This document shows positions 44,116-55,242 of a stretch of DNA of 60,000 nt, in pieces; position 1 is the first letter of the stretch; every line of letters starts with the position of its first letter. The stretch is from Strigamia acuminata. Lineage: Eukaryota > Arthropoda > Chilopoda > Geophilomorpha > Linotaeniidae. The notes below the pieces were generated by a model. It had not been told where the DNA came from. It saw only the letters and a list, made by a program, of their open reading frames with translations, and made no database searches. Location of the stretch: positions 10,878,427 to 10,938,426 of the forward strand of contig OX442315.1 of NCBI GenBank assembly GCA_949358305.1. Reading direction: 5' to 3'. The translations under genes and the position numbers were made by a program.

Positions 44116-47100
44116 TTAATGAGCGATACATTCTCCTTTGATGCAGACCTACCGAGAAGAGAAATGTGGTCTTAGAAATATTTAGATTTTCACAGAAAAC
44201 CGTGTTATTACAACAAACCTTTTCATCATCCCCACAAGGAGTTCCTTCGGGAACCCACATAAGTGCTTCTACCTTCTTGGGATCGTTTCTTTCACAAAGC
44301 ACAAAAACGCAAGGTTTTGCCACTGGAGAATACATATCCTGACAGAAAAGAGTAAATAAAATTCTTTGATGCATTTTGAGAAAATTAACTGATTATATTA
44401 CCAATGACATTGCATAGAAATCGGCACCGTACGCCATTTTGCAAATGGCATCTCTTGTCATTGTTGACTCTTCTGGTCCCAGCGGTAGATGGGGTTGAGG
44501 CGAATCAAAAAGGCAAGACGCTCCATCAGAACTGTAAAATTATTTAATTTAAAGACGAAATTGTTCGATTTTTTATTTACTTACATTACCTGAGGAGGGT
44601 TCGGATTTTCTCTATGCTTGAATTACAAAATAATTTAATGCTCGGACTAATGGGTTGCAAGATTGGTAACATTATGGCATCGTTGTCGCAGTCGCTTTCG
44701 CTATCATGATCTGCCCCTAACCTGAAGCCAAATTTAAATCATTTGACATGAAAAGTGTGTGTGTAGAAACGATACATAAAATAAAAGAGCTGTGATTAAG
44801 CTCCTAATATTGTTAAAGTATTTGCATTTCTTATGGGATATGCAAAACAAACTAGAAGCTATTGCATCTAGATAGCGAGAGACTGTAAAGGTTACGGTCC
44901 AGCCAGGGATTTGCATTATTCTTATTACGTAAGCTTACAAATGTCCGATTTCATGGACAGCAGTCATTGCTCCTGAGAACGTTGGAGCATTAAAATCTTC
45001 AAACACACAAATGCTCGCTGTGGCTTTTTCTTGTGGCATTTCAACACATATTTGTCCAACTGGTGCTACCCCAAGTGTAGCCGTTGTGATTTCACCCTTG
45101 TCCACATAAGATAAATCCAAACTACAAATAAGATAATCCGTAAACAGAAACTATCTTCTCTAGAGTATCTGGCAGGAAATGCTGATGCTTACCCAGTATG
45201 CAGCACAGCAACATCGAATTTCGGAAGGTCTTTTTTCTGTTGTTTCTGTTTGTATGCCCAAAAAGCAAAACTTTCAACGAATTTATCGTCGTTTGGCTCG
45301 TTGGGTGCTAAGAATATATCACCCATCCATCCCATATCCTAAAGAAAATGTTGGTTGTTATACCATGTTCGCACCAGAAAGTTTGGGCTAGCCCAAAGTT
45401 TAAATCTAGTTCTGGCCTGATGTTGGCTTAAAAAGTTCAGGCTAGAGCGTTCGCACCAAAAAGCAAAAAGCCACATATCTAGGCTAGCATGCAGCCAATA
45501 GACAATCAACTGACCAGGTTACGCATGGAATTGTGGGAAGTGACCTTGACAGTTATCTAGTTCTTTGACAATTATCTAGTTCACACAACTGGATTAGAAT
45601 TATCTAGTTTAAACATTTTTAAACTAGATAATTTTGGGCCAGATGCGTTCGCACCAAGAAAAAGAACTAGATTTAAACTTTGGGCTAGCCCAAACATTCT
45701 GGTGCGAACAAGGTATAATACCTTGTTCGCACCAGAAAGTTTGGGCTAGCCCAAAGTTTAAATCTAGTTCTGGTTGTTGGTGCGAACGCATCTAGCCCAA
45801 AATTATCTAGTTTAAAAATGTTTAAACTAGATAATTTTAATCCAGTTGTGTGAACTAGATAATTGCCAAAGAACTAGATAACTGCCAAGGTCACTTCCCA
45901 CAATTCTGTGCGTAACATGGTCAGTTGATTGTCTATTGGCTGCATGCTAGCCTAGACATGTGGCTTTTCACTTTTTGGTGCAAACACTCTAGCCTGAACT
46001 TTTTAAGCTAATATCAGGCCAGAACTAGATTTAAACTTTAGGCTAGCCCAAACTTTCTGGTGCGAACAAGGTATTAGGGATATCTATTTGTGGACGCAAT
46101 GCTTAGTGCACTTACTCCTATGGCGATCACTCCGGATAATGAAAATTGGATTTTAGGGTTTGAAAAAATTTTGTATTTGTTTTGTACCTAGAAAGGAAAG
46201 ATCAATTTGTGTGTTGAATTGTATTAATTCGTGACTTGCATCATTCCAAAATATGCCCATGTATGTTTTTATGTTGGCTTTTCTGTCAACCAGGTTTTTG
46301 TGGACAGTAGGGTCGATGAAAACCAGCACTTCAACAGTTGCTACCTCGTGTTGAAGTTTGTTTTTGCCGAAAGAAGGCTTAAACGATGGTGCTGCAATAA
46401 ATGTTCAAAACAATCTTAGATAGATGGATGTCTTAGTTTGATTGTTTTTTTTGGAAATTTACTTTTGAAATCGAGAATTCGGTCAATTTGGGTTTTTTTA
46501 TGTTGTATTTTTAACGCTGTGTGGCGTCCTTGGGAATGATTAATCACGAAGGTGTCATCCACGAAGCCATTCTAAAAACAAATATTTTAGCTTTGATTTG
46601 TACACATGGATTTTTATTTACCAATTGAATTTCCCCATTTTTATGCTGGATGTAAAAAGATCCTCTTCCATTCTCGTCGGTGTAAAAAGAGCCTTCGAGA
46701 GGTTCCGATTCCTGGAAAAAAAAAACGACTCAATTCTGTGAAAATTTAGTCAGATATATTGTGTAGTTAAGATTTGATACCTTAAGTGTTTGTAAATCGA
46801 TTTGATAGTCGATTTGACGTCCACTTTGCATGATCTTAAAGTTGGGTGAAAAAATGGAATTTGCGGGAGCGAGTTTGAAAGAGTAAGGCTTTCCGAACAT
46901 TGAAAACTGGAGCAAGTTTAGATCATCATCATCAAATTGTTTAGCCATTTTTAACTCTTCAACAATGCTTTCATCATCAGTACCGATGTCTCGTGATACC
47001 TAACAGTGCAAAATACAAGCATTATTTTACATTAAAAGCGAGTACTTAAATTTTCTCATTAGTCTTTACCAGATGAGAGCTGCATTGGTTCCACAGGATC

Positions 47101-47138
47101 AGTGAAAAGACGATGAAAATAGATCGAACCGACGTCAT
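44116..47138 (-). CDS. Reprolysin-type (M12B) zinc metalloprotease
   Basis: Secreted zinc endopeptidase. Twelve exons, all phases agreeing: 47070-47138, 46781-46999, 46622-46711, 46463-46571, 46240-46391, 46116-46187, 45193-45338, 44939-45121, 44590-44721, 44402-44531, 44219-44338, 44116-44148; 1455 bp, 484 residues. Exon 1 is a signal peptide (FIVFSLILWNQCSS). Exons 2-4 form a propeptide. The catalytic domain begins with VEVLVFIDPTV; the zinc site HEIGHLLGADHD (H342, E343, H346, H352) is split between exons 8 and 9, and AIMLP provides a likely Met-turn. The C-terminus is a short cysteine-rich tail ending KGECIAH, without disintegrin or membrane segment, as in many tick and mite salivary or gut enzymes. 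Intron 5 has a GC donor (GCAAGT). Intron 6 holds two inverted MITEs. A duplicated fragment lies at 53178-53375. Substrate unknown. Confidence 0.92.
45361..45715. mobile_element. Palindromic MITE, copy 1 of an inverted pair
   Basis: A 355-bp element in intron 6 of the metalloprotease gene begins TACCATGTTCGCACCAGAAA and ends with its near reverse complement. The ends are about 50 bp of imperfect inverted repeat including GGGCTAGCCC and AAATCTAGTTC, with further internal inverted words (TTTAAACTAGATAATTTT). No ORF. TA or TTA flanks the ends. Confidence 0.8.
45719..46073. mobile_element. Palindromic MITE, copy 2 of an inverted pair
   Basis: A second copy of the same element, about the same length, in the opposite orientation and only three bases away. 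The composite could fold on itself over about 700 bp. TTA stands on both outer sides of the pair (45358-45360 and 46074-46076), suggesting either insertion as a unit or insertion of one copy beside the other. Confidence 0.8.
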
Positions 47139-47775
47139 TTCGCAATTGAAGATCGACTAACTTGAGCTCTAATTCCAGGCTTATAAAAGCTGTTTTTAAT
47201 TCCTGTTTTTAATTCCTGTTTTTATTATTCATCCTTTTTTAATCTTCAAATATAACTTTGTTTACAAAATTATGAGAAAAATACAAGTTTTTATCATAAA
47301 TTTATGTTATTTATTTGAAGCGTGTAGATTATACATGCAAACACGATTTGTTTGTTCCTGTGGGATAATCAGCAGCGGAACTACCATGAGTAGCTTAGTT
47401 TTAATGCTGGTATTGTGTGTTCACCATTTCTTAGTTTGTATGGCATACATTTGTTCTAATACTTAAAGAGCTTAAATTTGAAAGATGAATTCTTCTCATA
47501 TGGCCAACTATATGTTGGAATGTTAAGATCAAAGGATCCAACAAAATTATGCATCAATGATGCCAACACCAAAAATATTCTAACGCACTTATTCCTCTTG
47601 TAGTTGTTATTTTTAATGCACTAATGTACAGTATAGTTATCTTGTTGATTCACCAGCAGACCCTGATGTGCAATATTTCACTCAGAATTTTAATTTTTTG
47701 GGCGATTAATGCATTGTTTTTACAACAATTGGAATTGACAATTGTACTAGTATATATCTTACTAATAATTATTCA
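47139..47775. other. Upstream region of the metalloprotease gene
   Basis: AT-rich sequence before the ATG; TTAATTCCTGTTTTTA is repeated twice at about 47195-47225. I see no clear TATA box and no further gene. Confidence 0.4.
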
Positions 47776-47934
47776 TGTGAATGGTGGTCAGAAATAACGG
47801 ACAGTCTTGGTAAGGTTAAACTAACAAGTGATTTATTTAATATGCAAAATACATAGGTGGCGCTGGGGGTACAGCGCCCAAGTAAAACCTGGCGGTCACT
47901 ACACAGATATGCAGTGAAGCCGAACACAGCATCA
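47776..47934 (-). mobile_element. Possible 3' LTR of the gypsy remnant
   Basis: On the minus strand, downstream of the pol ORF, purine-rich ATGGGGAA precedes TGATGCTG; an AATAAA follows and the segment can be closed at ATTCACA, giving TG...CA ends and 159 bp. No second LTR is available for comparison, so the boundaries are tentative. Confidence 0.4.
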
Positions 47935-48150
47935 TTCCCCATTAATGGAACATTAATCAATTAAAGAATACAATAAAAACAATTCAAAAAAAGACAATGC
48001 ACCAAGTAAATAAATGACAAAACAATACACTCAATTTCTTGCGTCGCATCCGTAGAATTGTGTCGGGTTGCGCGTACGCTGAGGATGGCGGTACGGAGCA
48101 ACAGGAGTACGGACAGGGACGGGAGGAGGTGTAGGAGCTGGACTCACGTC

Positions 48151-50803
48151 TCAAACATTTGGTGGATTGGGTGAATTTGGAGGAGAATTAAACACTAGCG
48201 GTTGAACAACAGGCGGTGTGTTTTCGGGATCTGAATTCAAGTCGAGGAGTGGAAAATACCCACGATTTCTCCCCCCCTCCGAAGGCTGAGTGCTCAGGGT
48301 CTGGCGCTTTCTGAGTTGATCCGCGTGTCTGTTCCACATCACGGCGTTTCCGACGGTCACATCGTAAGTGGTGGACGAAGTTTTGGCAGATATTACGCCA
48401 GGAACCCATCTTGAGGCGTGCAGATAGTCGCGTGCAAACACCAATTCCCCAGGTTCGAAGGAACGTCTCGTTTCTACATTTGTTGGTTCCGGCATTAAGC
48501 GCGGATTGAGCAGGTGTAACCTTGTTCTAACAGTTCGTTGCAGGAAAGCCTCGGACGGCGTAATTCGTGTTGAGACATGCGGCGTCGAGCGGTAGGCGAT
48601 CAGGAACTGGTCAACGGCTTCTGCAATATTCAAGTTCAGGTTTAGAAACTTTCTGACTTGGTTTTTGAAAGTCTTGACGAAGCCTTCCACTGCTCCGTTG
48701 GTGGCTGGGTGGAAAGGCGGTGAGCGCGTGTGTCGAATGCCATTTCGTGACAAGAAGTCAACAAATTCCGCCGAAGTAAATTGCGACCCGTTATCGGAGT
48801 GAACGTGAATCGGCAAGCCGTGGCGTTTAAACCAGCACTTTAGGACGGCAATCGTCGCTTTCGAGGTAGTGGTGGTCATTGCTCGGACTTCGCACCACTT
48901 GGTGCGCGCATCCACATCCAGCAGGAACATTTTGCCATGAAAGGGGCCGGCGAAATCGAGGTGAACGCGTTCCCAAATTTCGTCGGGAATGGGCCAACGC
49001 AAGTCGGACGTCTTTGGCGGATCCGGGAGTGCGCGCTGGCACACGTCGCACGAACGCACCATCGTCTCGACATCACGGTCGATTGACGGCTACCAAACTG
49101 TCGCGCGAGCAAGTGACTTCGTGCGGACAATTCCGAAATGTCCTGCGTGTAATTCCGTCAGGACTGCACGGCGAAGCTGCTCTGGCACGACCCAACGCTC
49201 TGACAAGAACAAGAATGGTCCATGTGTTGAAAAGGCGGACCTGTGCTTGTAAAAGTTCATTAATTCGGGCGTTCTCGCTTTCCAGCCGTCTCGAATGCAC
49301 TGCAGGACTGCTTGCAACTGGGCGTCTGCGTCGTATGCTGCACGCAAGGCTGCCTGCGAAACCGGGAACTGTGAAAGAGAAACAGAAAATATCTCGTTAA
49401 CGTGCATATCGAGGTCTTCTCGACCGTCGACTACGGGTTGAGGGTTGCGAGACAATCCGTCTGCAATTTGGTTGTCGACAGCAGGCACATGCTCGATAGC
49501 ATAATCGTAGGCGCTCAGGAATATTGCCCACCGATGCAAACGAGCTGCCACAATTTGATTACATCCTTTCTTTTCTCCGAAAATTGCCACGAGCGGTTTA
49601 TGGTCAGTTCGCAAAATAAACTTTCTTCCAAATAGGTGATGATGAAATCTGCGGACGCCATAAACGATCGCCAAACCTTCGCGGTCAATTTGCGCATAAT
49701 TTTTCTGTGCGCTGGACAACAGGGAACTGGCAAAGGCGATTGGACGATGGATTCCCCCTTCCAAGTGGGAGATGAAGGCGCCCACACCAACGGGCGAGGC
49801 GTCAACGGGCAAATAAAGTTGTTTCTTCGCGTCGTAGTGCGCCAACGCCGAATCGACAGTCACTGCTGCCTTGACCTTCGTCCAGGCCTTGTGCTGTTCC
49901 GGTCCCCATGTCCACGGAGTGTCGTCACGTGTCAGGCGATAGAGTGGCTGTAGTAAAGTGGATAAATTATGAATAAATTTGCCATAATAGTTTATAAGCC
50001 CCAGGAACGATTTGAGCGATAAAACGTCGGTGGGCTGCATGGCGTTGCGGAGTGGAGCCAATTTTGAGTCCACGGGCGTGATTCCTTGCTTGGAAATGTT
50101 CAGCCCTAAAAACTGCACACATGCACGCAAAAACTTGCACTTTTTTCTATTTAATGTTAGATTGGCTTTGTTAAATGCGCCCAGGAGTTGATCCAAGTTG
50201 CATAAGTGCGCTGCATTTGTGGCACCAGTCACAGCCGAATCATCTATAAACGGCTGCGTACTCTCGACTTTAGCTGTCAGTTTATCCATCTCGCGTTGGA
50301 TTGCCATCTCGCGTTGGATTGCCGGCGCACTGGATATCCCGTAAAAAAGTCTATTCACTGTAAAGAGACCCAAGTGGGTATTAATTGTACACACTTGTTT
50401 GCTTTCTGTATCCAACTCCAGCTGGTTGTAGGCGTGATTCATATCTAATGTAGAATACGTCTCACCGCCCGACAACTTCGCTGCAACGTTTTCAAACAGA
50501 GGCAAAGGGGAGAACCGCCTTATTCATGGTTCTATTATAGCAACCTGCTATCTTTAGTGTGCCGTCTGATTTAAGGACATGCATAATGGGTGTCGCCCAT
50601 TTGGAAGAAGCGACAGGAGTTATGATACCTAAATCCTGCAGTCTGCGCAGCTCTTTCTCCAGTCGTGGCTTCATCGCGAGCGGAACTGGATAATTTTTCA
50701 GGAATATCGGTTGTACTGCCGGATCGATGTCGATGTGGACCTTGTGGACATTGTAGCAACCGATTTCGTCTCGGAACACGTTAGCATGACGTGCCAAAAT
50801 CAA
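48151..50803 (-). pseudogene. Ty3/gypsy Pol remnant (RT, RNase H, integrase)
   Basis: Minus-strand pol of a Ty3/gypsy element without Gag, protease or 5' LTR. The segment at 50492-50803 is the front of reverse transcriptase (KPRLEKELRRLQDLGIITPV, SKWATPIMHVLKSDG). After a small deletion with frame change near 50505 it continues at 49090-50505 with GLFTVNRLFYGISSAPA, a diverged catalytic FIDD, RNase H (YLPVDASPVGVGA, YAQIDREGLAIVYGV, RTDHKPL) and the integrase H2C2 start. An in-frame TAG at about 49087-49089 ends this frame; integrase resumes in the same frame with CDVCQ, HLDFAG, SDNGSQF and NGAVEG, keeping all three acidic residues. A short tandem duplication (AIQREM twice) lies before the catalytic motif. 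It abuts LRR gene B without an LTR. Confidence 0.9.
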
Positions 50804-51723
50804 TCAATCAATTCTAAACTCTCAAGCAGTGGACAGCAATGATCAATAAGTCTAATCCTGACACCTCCACATGCGTACAGACCTAGACTGGTTAATCGTA
50901 GAAATTTGTCTTGTGTGTGGTTCATGATCGATCCCACGTCCAGAATTTCTGAAATCGATAATTTGCATAAATTGGGGAAAGCGGCGGTGGCAGTGGCGAT
51001 CGTTTGGACATCATAATGATAAGGATGACGCAAACACTCTTTGAGGGAATAAGTGCGCAGTGGTTCGTTCGAAATGATTTGTTTTTCTAACAAACGAAAT
51101 AATCTACGCCAGCCGTTACCATTATGTTGAAATTCTTTTAAAAGCGGCAGTTGGTTCAGAATGTCTAAACAACCTTCAGGTGTCACCCCGGTATGTATGA
51201 TGTTTAAATACTGCAGTTTCATATTGCTAAATGAAGGGACCGAATCATCAGAAACGTTTTGGCAGTTCTCCAATTTGAGGTAATGTAAACGCGGACAATG
51301 GTCACCGATTGCAGCGACAACTCGGTCAGTACATTCAGCGAGGCTTAGTCGTTCAAGTTTCGGAGAACGTTGCAGCAGTTTGATCAGAGCGGCGAATTTT
51401 ACACCCGGTATATTGTAATGTTGAAATTGATCCAAGTTTAGATCTACAAGGTTTTCACAAACGTCTCTAATTCTCTCCAATAGAGGCCTAAATGGAAGAT
51501 CAAACTTATTCAGATCGCGGAGTAATCGAGTGCCCGAATTAATAAAAATAGTCGAAGGCAAACGGCGATCGGTACGTCTAAATTGATGACAGAGTCGTAG
51601 ATAAATTGTTTCGATAAATACGTCGGGGTATTGCGTTAACTGATGTTTGATTTCGTCTAAATGGATAGTTGCTTTGGTCAAACACAGTTCTTCGAGACTC
51701 GAAGCTGATTTCCTGTACGGCAT
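50804..51723 (-). pseudogene. LRR gene B, truncated at its 3' end
   Basis: A paralogue of gene A starting MPYRKSASSLEEL at 51723, open for about 306 codons through the LRRs (LHYLKLENCQNVSD, AAFPNLCKLSI, CCPLLESLELI). Homology to genes A and C stops at GAATTGATTGA (50804); the next bases belong to the gypsy remnant. About 145 C-terminal residues present in genes A and C are missing, and I find them nowhere nearby, so a deletion took out both the end of the gene and the front of the gypsy element. The upstream region with its TATA box is kept and similar to gene A. Confidence 0.85.
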
Positions 51724-51774
51724 GTTTGTGCTTGATTACGGCGTCTTTGAAAATTATTAGTGATCAGATCAGGG

Positions 51775-51781
51775 ATATATA
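51775..51781 (-). promoter_or_regulatory. TATA box of LRR gene B
   Basis: TATATAT on the minus strand, 51 bp before the ATG, aligned with the TATA box of gene A. Confidence 0.6.
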
Positions 51782-52050
51782 CCATGAGTTAGTTAAGTGG
51801 GACACGTTTGGTTAACGGTCAGCTTACGTTACGGGGTTTTGTACAATTTGCCATTTTTGTTACGGTAATTAAAGTGTTAGAGTGGTGCGTCGAGCCGTCG
51901 ACGAAAAGAAATAAATATAAACGTATGCATATTTTAAACTTTAAAAAATATATTTTAAAACTTGTATGTGAATTCTTCAAGTGTAAATATGTATTTTTTT
52001 CAGCAGATATGTGTTTTCTTGTACAAAAATCATTATTTTTTTTGCCATTT
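51782..52050 (-). promoter_or_regulatory. Conserved upstream region of LRR gene B
   Basis: Read on the minus strand this region aligns by eye with 36325-36665 upstream of gene A, including GACGCACCACTC, ACTTTAATTACCGTAA and ACAAAACCCCGTAACGTAAG, with one insertion of roughly 90 bp in A. It shows that the duplication covered the regulatory region as well as the coding part. Confidence 0.65.
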
Positions 52051-52169
52051 GTTTCTGTTTGACCACAGACGCTTCATGTGTGTGAATAAATTTAAAATGA
52101 CACGCTGGTCACTTTATTTCAACGACTAACTTCACAATTTGACTTTAATGGATTGAATTATATGAATTA

Positions 52170-53061
52170 TATTTCAATTGAAGGCGATTTTAGAGGGACG
52201 AGAGTTGTGAAAAACAGCCACATGGGAGGGACGCAGGACGACGGTAAATTTCACGTAGTTGAGAATGCCTGGGACGAATGACGAATGACCGGGCACAAGG
52301 CAAACAAATGCCGAAACCAGATTTTTTGTTTTAATTGCCAAGGAACAGGGCACAAATCGATGCCCCAAACCGAAGCAAGATCGACGAGGACGTAATAATC
52401 AAAAACCGAAGAAAGGCAACATGTGGGCGTTTGAAATTGACAACGATGGGCCTAGTGAAGGACACACGTGGAGCGATTTGGACGATTCGGGCGGAGAAGC
52501 GGAACTAGATGCGAAACGAGTAGACGTTGATGCGACGCAAGCGAAACTAGATGCAAAGCAAGCGGAACTAGTCGCGAAATTAGACGAATTGAATGCGGAA
52601 CTAACCAAGCTTGATGACAAAATTAGCGAAATCAAAGCTAAAAGAACTAAATTGGACGAAAAACCAGACGGAATTGTTGCAGACGACGATAACAAACCGG
52701 ACGAATCGATGCCATGCGGAGAAGCCTGAAAGGTAGAAACTACAGCGAAGGAAATAAAATTGGATACGAATTTAGACGGGATTGCGACGGAATTAGACGA
52801 AAACGATACGAAACGGGATGATGTGGATTCAGACGAAATTAAACCAAAATCGGACGAAACTAATGTGAGTTGCAGTAAAAGGAAGAAAAGAAGCAGACGA
52901 CAACGACAAAGAGATCGAAGAAGAGCGATAAAACAAAGGAATATAGAAGAAAAAGGACCGATTCGACCCACGAGAAGTGTGAGTAACCGCCGAATACCCG
53001 ATACGACCCACAAAGGGAAATTCGAGAAGAATCGAGATAGAGTGAGAATTTTATGTAGATA
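52170..53061 (+). pseudogene. Gag-like remnant with zinc knuckle and charged tail
   Basis: Plus-strand relic. Near 52330 it reads CFNCQGTGHK, the start of a CCHC knuckle, then after a frame change CPKPKQDRRGR. From 52421 a frame rich in D, E, K and L (KLDAKQAELVAKLDELNAEL) looks like a coiled coil, is stopped once by TGA at about 52727, and continues in the same frame to a basic tail (KRKKRSRRQRQRDRRR) ending at 53061. The single stop separates two otherwise matching pieces. A retroelement Gag is the simplest origin; I see no polymerase next to it. Confidence 0.55.
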
Positions 53062-53177
53062 AAACGTTTATTAAGTGTGCATTGACGGCCCGTGAGGAGA
53101 ATTTGTTGGCAGTTAACGGTCGGTTAATGGCACCAGGGCGACGTTTGGCGCGCCCATGCGAATACGTACGACGTCAT

Positions 53178-53375
53178 TGCCAATGGGAATGATTAATTAC
53201 GAAGGTGTCATCCACAAAGCCATTCTAAAAACAAATATTTTAGCTTTGATTTGTACACATGGATTTTAATTTACCAATTGAATTTCCCAGATCCTCTTCC
53301 ATTCTCATCGGTATAAAAAGAGCCTTTGAGAAGTTCTGATTCCTGGAGAAAAAAAGATTCAATTCTGTGAAAATG
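53178..53375 (-). pseudogene. Duplicated fragment of the metalloprotease gene
   Basis: About 200 bp align closely with 46530-46745, covering the start of exon 4, the whole intron 3 and exon 3 of the metalloprotease gene, including AGCCATTCTAAAAACAAATA and AGATCCTCTTCCATTCTC. About 25 bp of exon 3 are deleted, so it cannot code. The intron is present, so this came by DNA duplication and not through RNA. Confidence 0.9.
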
Positions 53376-54267
53376 CTTCTCGGTCAAGGAGTGTAAGGTG
53401 AAACAAAAGCCGTGCAGCAAGGAATTTATCAAATTAATACCACATTTTTAACTATAAATTTTCTTGAACAAAAATGGATTTATTAGAGTTTTTTTAGTGA
53501 GAATAGATGACGCGGAACCGGAAATGTCCAAAGTGTCATGAATCGTTCAAAATAGCCCCTTATTTCGTCGTTTATTATCCTGTTTTTTTTTGTATGTAGA
53601 CCCCAAAGTTGTTACAATAAACTTAACTTTACACCCATGAGCATGTTTTATTTTAAGCAGCAGCAAATTCAGTAAAAAAAAAATGTAAATATATTTTGGT
53701 GTTTCTGTTTCATATGCCAAAGATCACACCAAGATACTCGGGCCTAGTTGTCAGAACAAGGCCCGAAAGGAAAACCATCCGACTCTCACTCAAGCTTGAC
53801 ACAGAGTAACCTTTATTTCATGTGGTTGCTAAAAGCAACCACAACAACAATCAATGAGCAACCACAACAACAATCAATTTAGTTCATTACAATGAGTTGC
53901 TAGCATAGACAATTAGCATATCTTAAACACCACAATATACTGTTATAATTTTAAATAATCATAAATTTGTTATTTCAAATTTTCTTCAGCGGAGGCACAG
54001 TAGTAACTGTACCGCAATGTTAAACTACGGTATATGGGAATGAGATTGTTTGTTGTTTGTCATTTCTTTATGGGATTTGCTGTTAATTTCAGGAATTATT
54101 TTATATTGTGGTATATTGTTTATTCTGGTTATTAGTTCCAAAGAGCATCACCCTACATCAAAAACGTAGTCTTTTCTTATAAAAACAATTAAAAAATGTG
54201 AATGAAATGTTTATTGCGTTGTATTAATTATTATTTTTTTGAGTTGTCAGTATCTCCAGGATAAAAT
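53376..54267. other. Spacer with possible LTR remnant
   Basis: At about 53740-53830 the minus strand has an AATAAA followed by GGTTACTCTGTGTCAAGCTTG and GGCCCGAGTATCTTGG, reminiscent of the 3' part of an LTR. GAGCAACCACAACAACAATCA is repeated with little change just beside it. AATAAA at 54210-54215 (minus) is a plausible polyadenylation signal for LRR gene C, about 53 bp after its stop. Confidence 0.35.
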
Positions 54268-55242
54268 TCAAATGGGATTGTCCGTAATCTGGATATCCAA
54301 GTTCTTACTTTTGACGTAGGAGCCAATTTTAACTAAGGCTGCATCATCTATGTTACTACAACGATGACAATTTAACTCATTTAATGGTCCGTGCATATCT
54401 AACAACTCTTTGATCGAACTCAAAGTAATCGAGTTACAAGCAGTAAGTGAGAGATTTTTCAGATTTTTAAATGTGCCCAATCGAACATGTTTTGAAACCA
54501 AAGGGTCAGAAAAATCATTCATATCAGCGATTATAAAACTTTCCAAATTCTGACAAAGCGACAATAACTTGTCGGTTAACGGTACGTCATAATACAACCT
54601 GCAATGTACGTGTAGACGACGAAGGTTCTTGTAAGGAATATGCTCAGCCGAATGCCGTAAAACAGCATCAGTATCGTCACTTTCATTAGAAATGTCACAT
54701 TCAATCAATTCTAAACTCTCAAGCAGTGGACAGCAATGATCAATAAGTCTAATCTTGACATGTTTACTTTGGCACAGACATAGATTGGTTATTCGTAATA
54801 ATTTGTCTTGTGCGTGGTTCAAGATCGATCCCACATCCAGAAATTGTAAAAGAGATAATTCGCATAAATTGGGGAAAGCGGCGGTGAGAGTGGCGATTGT
54901 TTGGACATCATACCGAAAAGAATAACGACAACACTCTTCGAGGGAATAAGTGCGCACTGGTTTGATAGTCAGGAATTGTTGTTCCAACAAGGGTGATAAC
55001 TTACCCCAGCGACCATGTTTGAAATCTTTTAAAAGCGGCAGTTGGTTTAGAATGGCTAAACAACCCTCGGGTGTCACCTTGGTAAATATGATGTTTAAGT
55101 GCTGCAGTTTCATGTTGCTAAATGAAGGGACCGAATCATCAGAAACGTTTTGGCATTTTGCCAAGTTGAGGTAATGTAAATGGGGACAATGTTCACCGAT
55201 TGCAGCGACAACTTCATCAGTGCATTCTAATCTTTTAACGAG
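54268..55242 (-). pseudogene. LRR gene C, 3' part (interrupted)
   Basis: The third copy of the LRR gene, here about 324 codons from RLECTDEVVAAIGEHCPHL to the stop after ITDNPI. Repeats match A and B (LNLAKCQNVSD, AAFPNLCELSL, CCPLLESLELIECD, LKNLSLTACNSITLSSIKEL). Homology begins abruptly at CTCGTT (55242 downward), and the next base starts the TG...CA end of an LTR, so an LTR element inserted between two codons; the N-terminal part should lie beyond 60000. The part present has no stop or frameshift. Confidence 0.85.
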
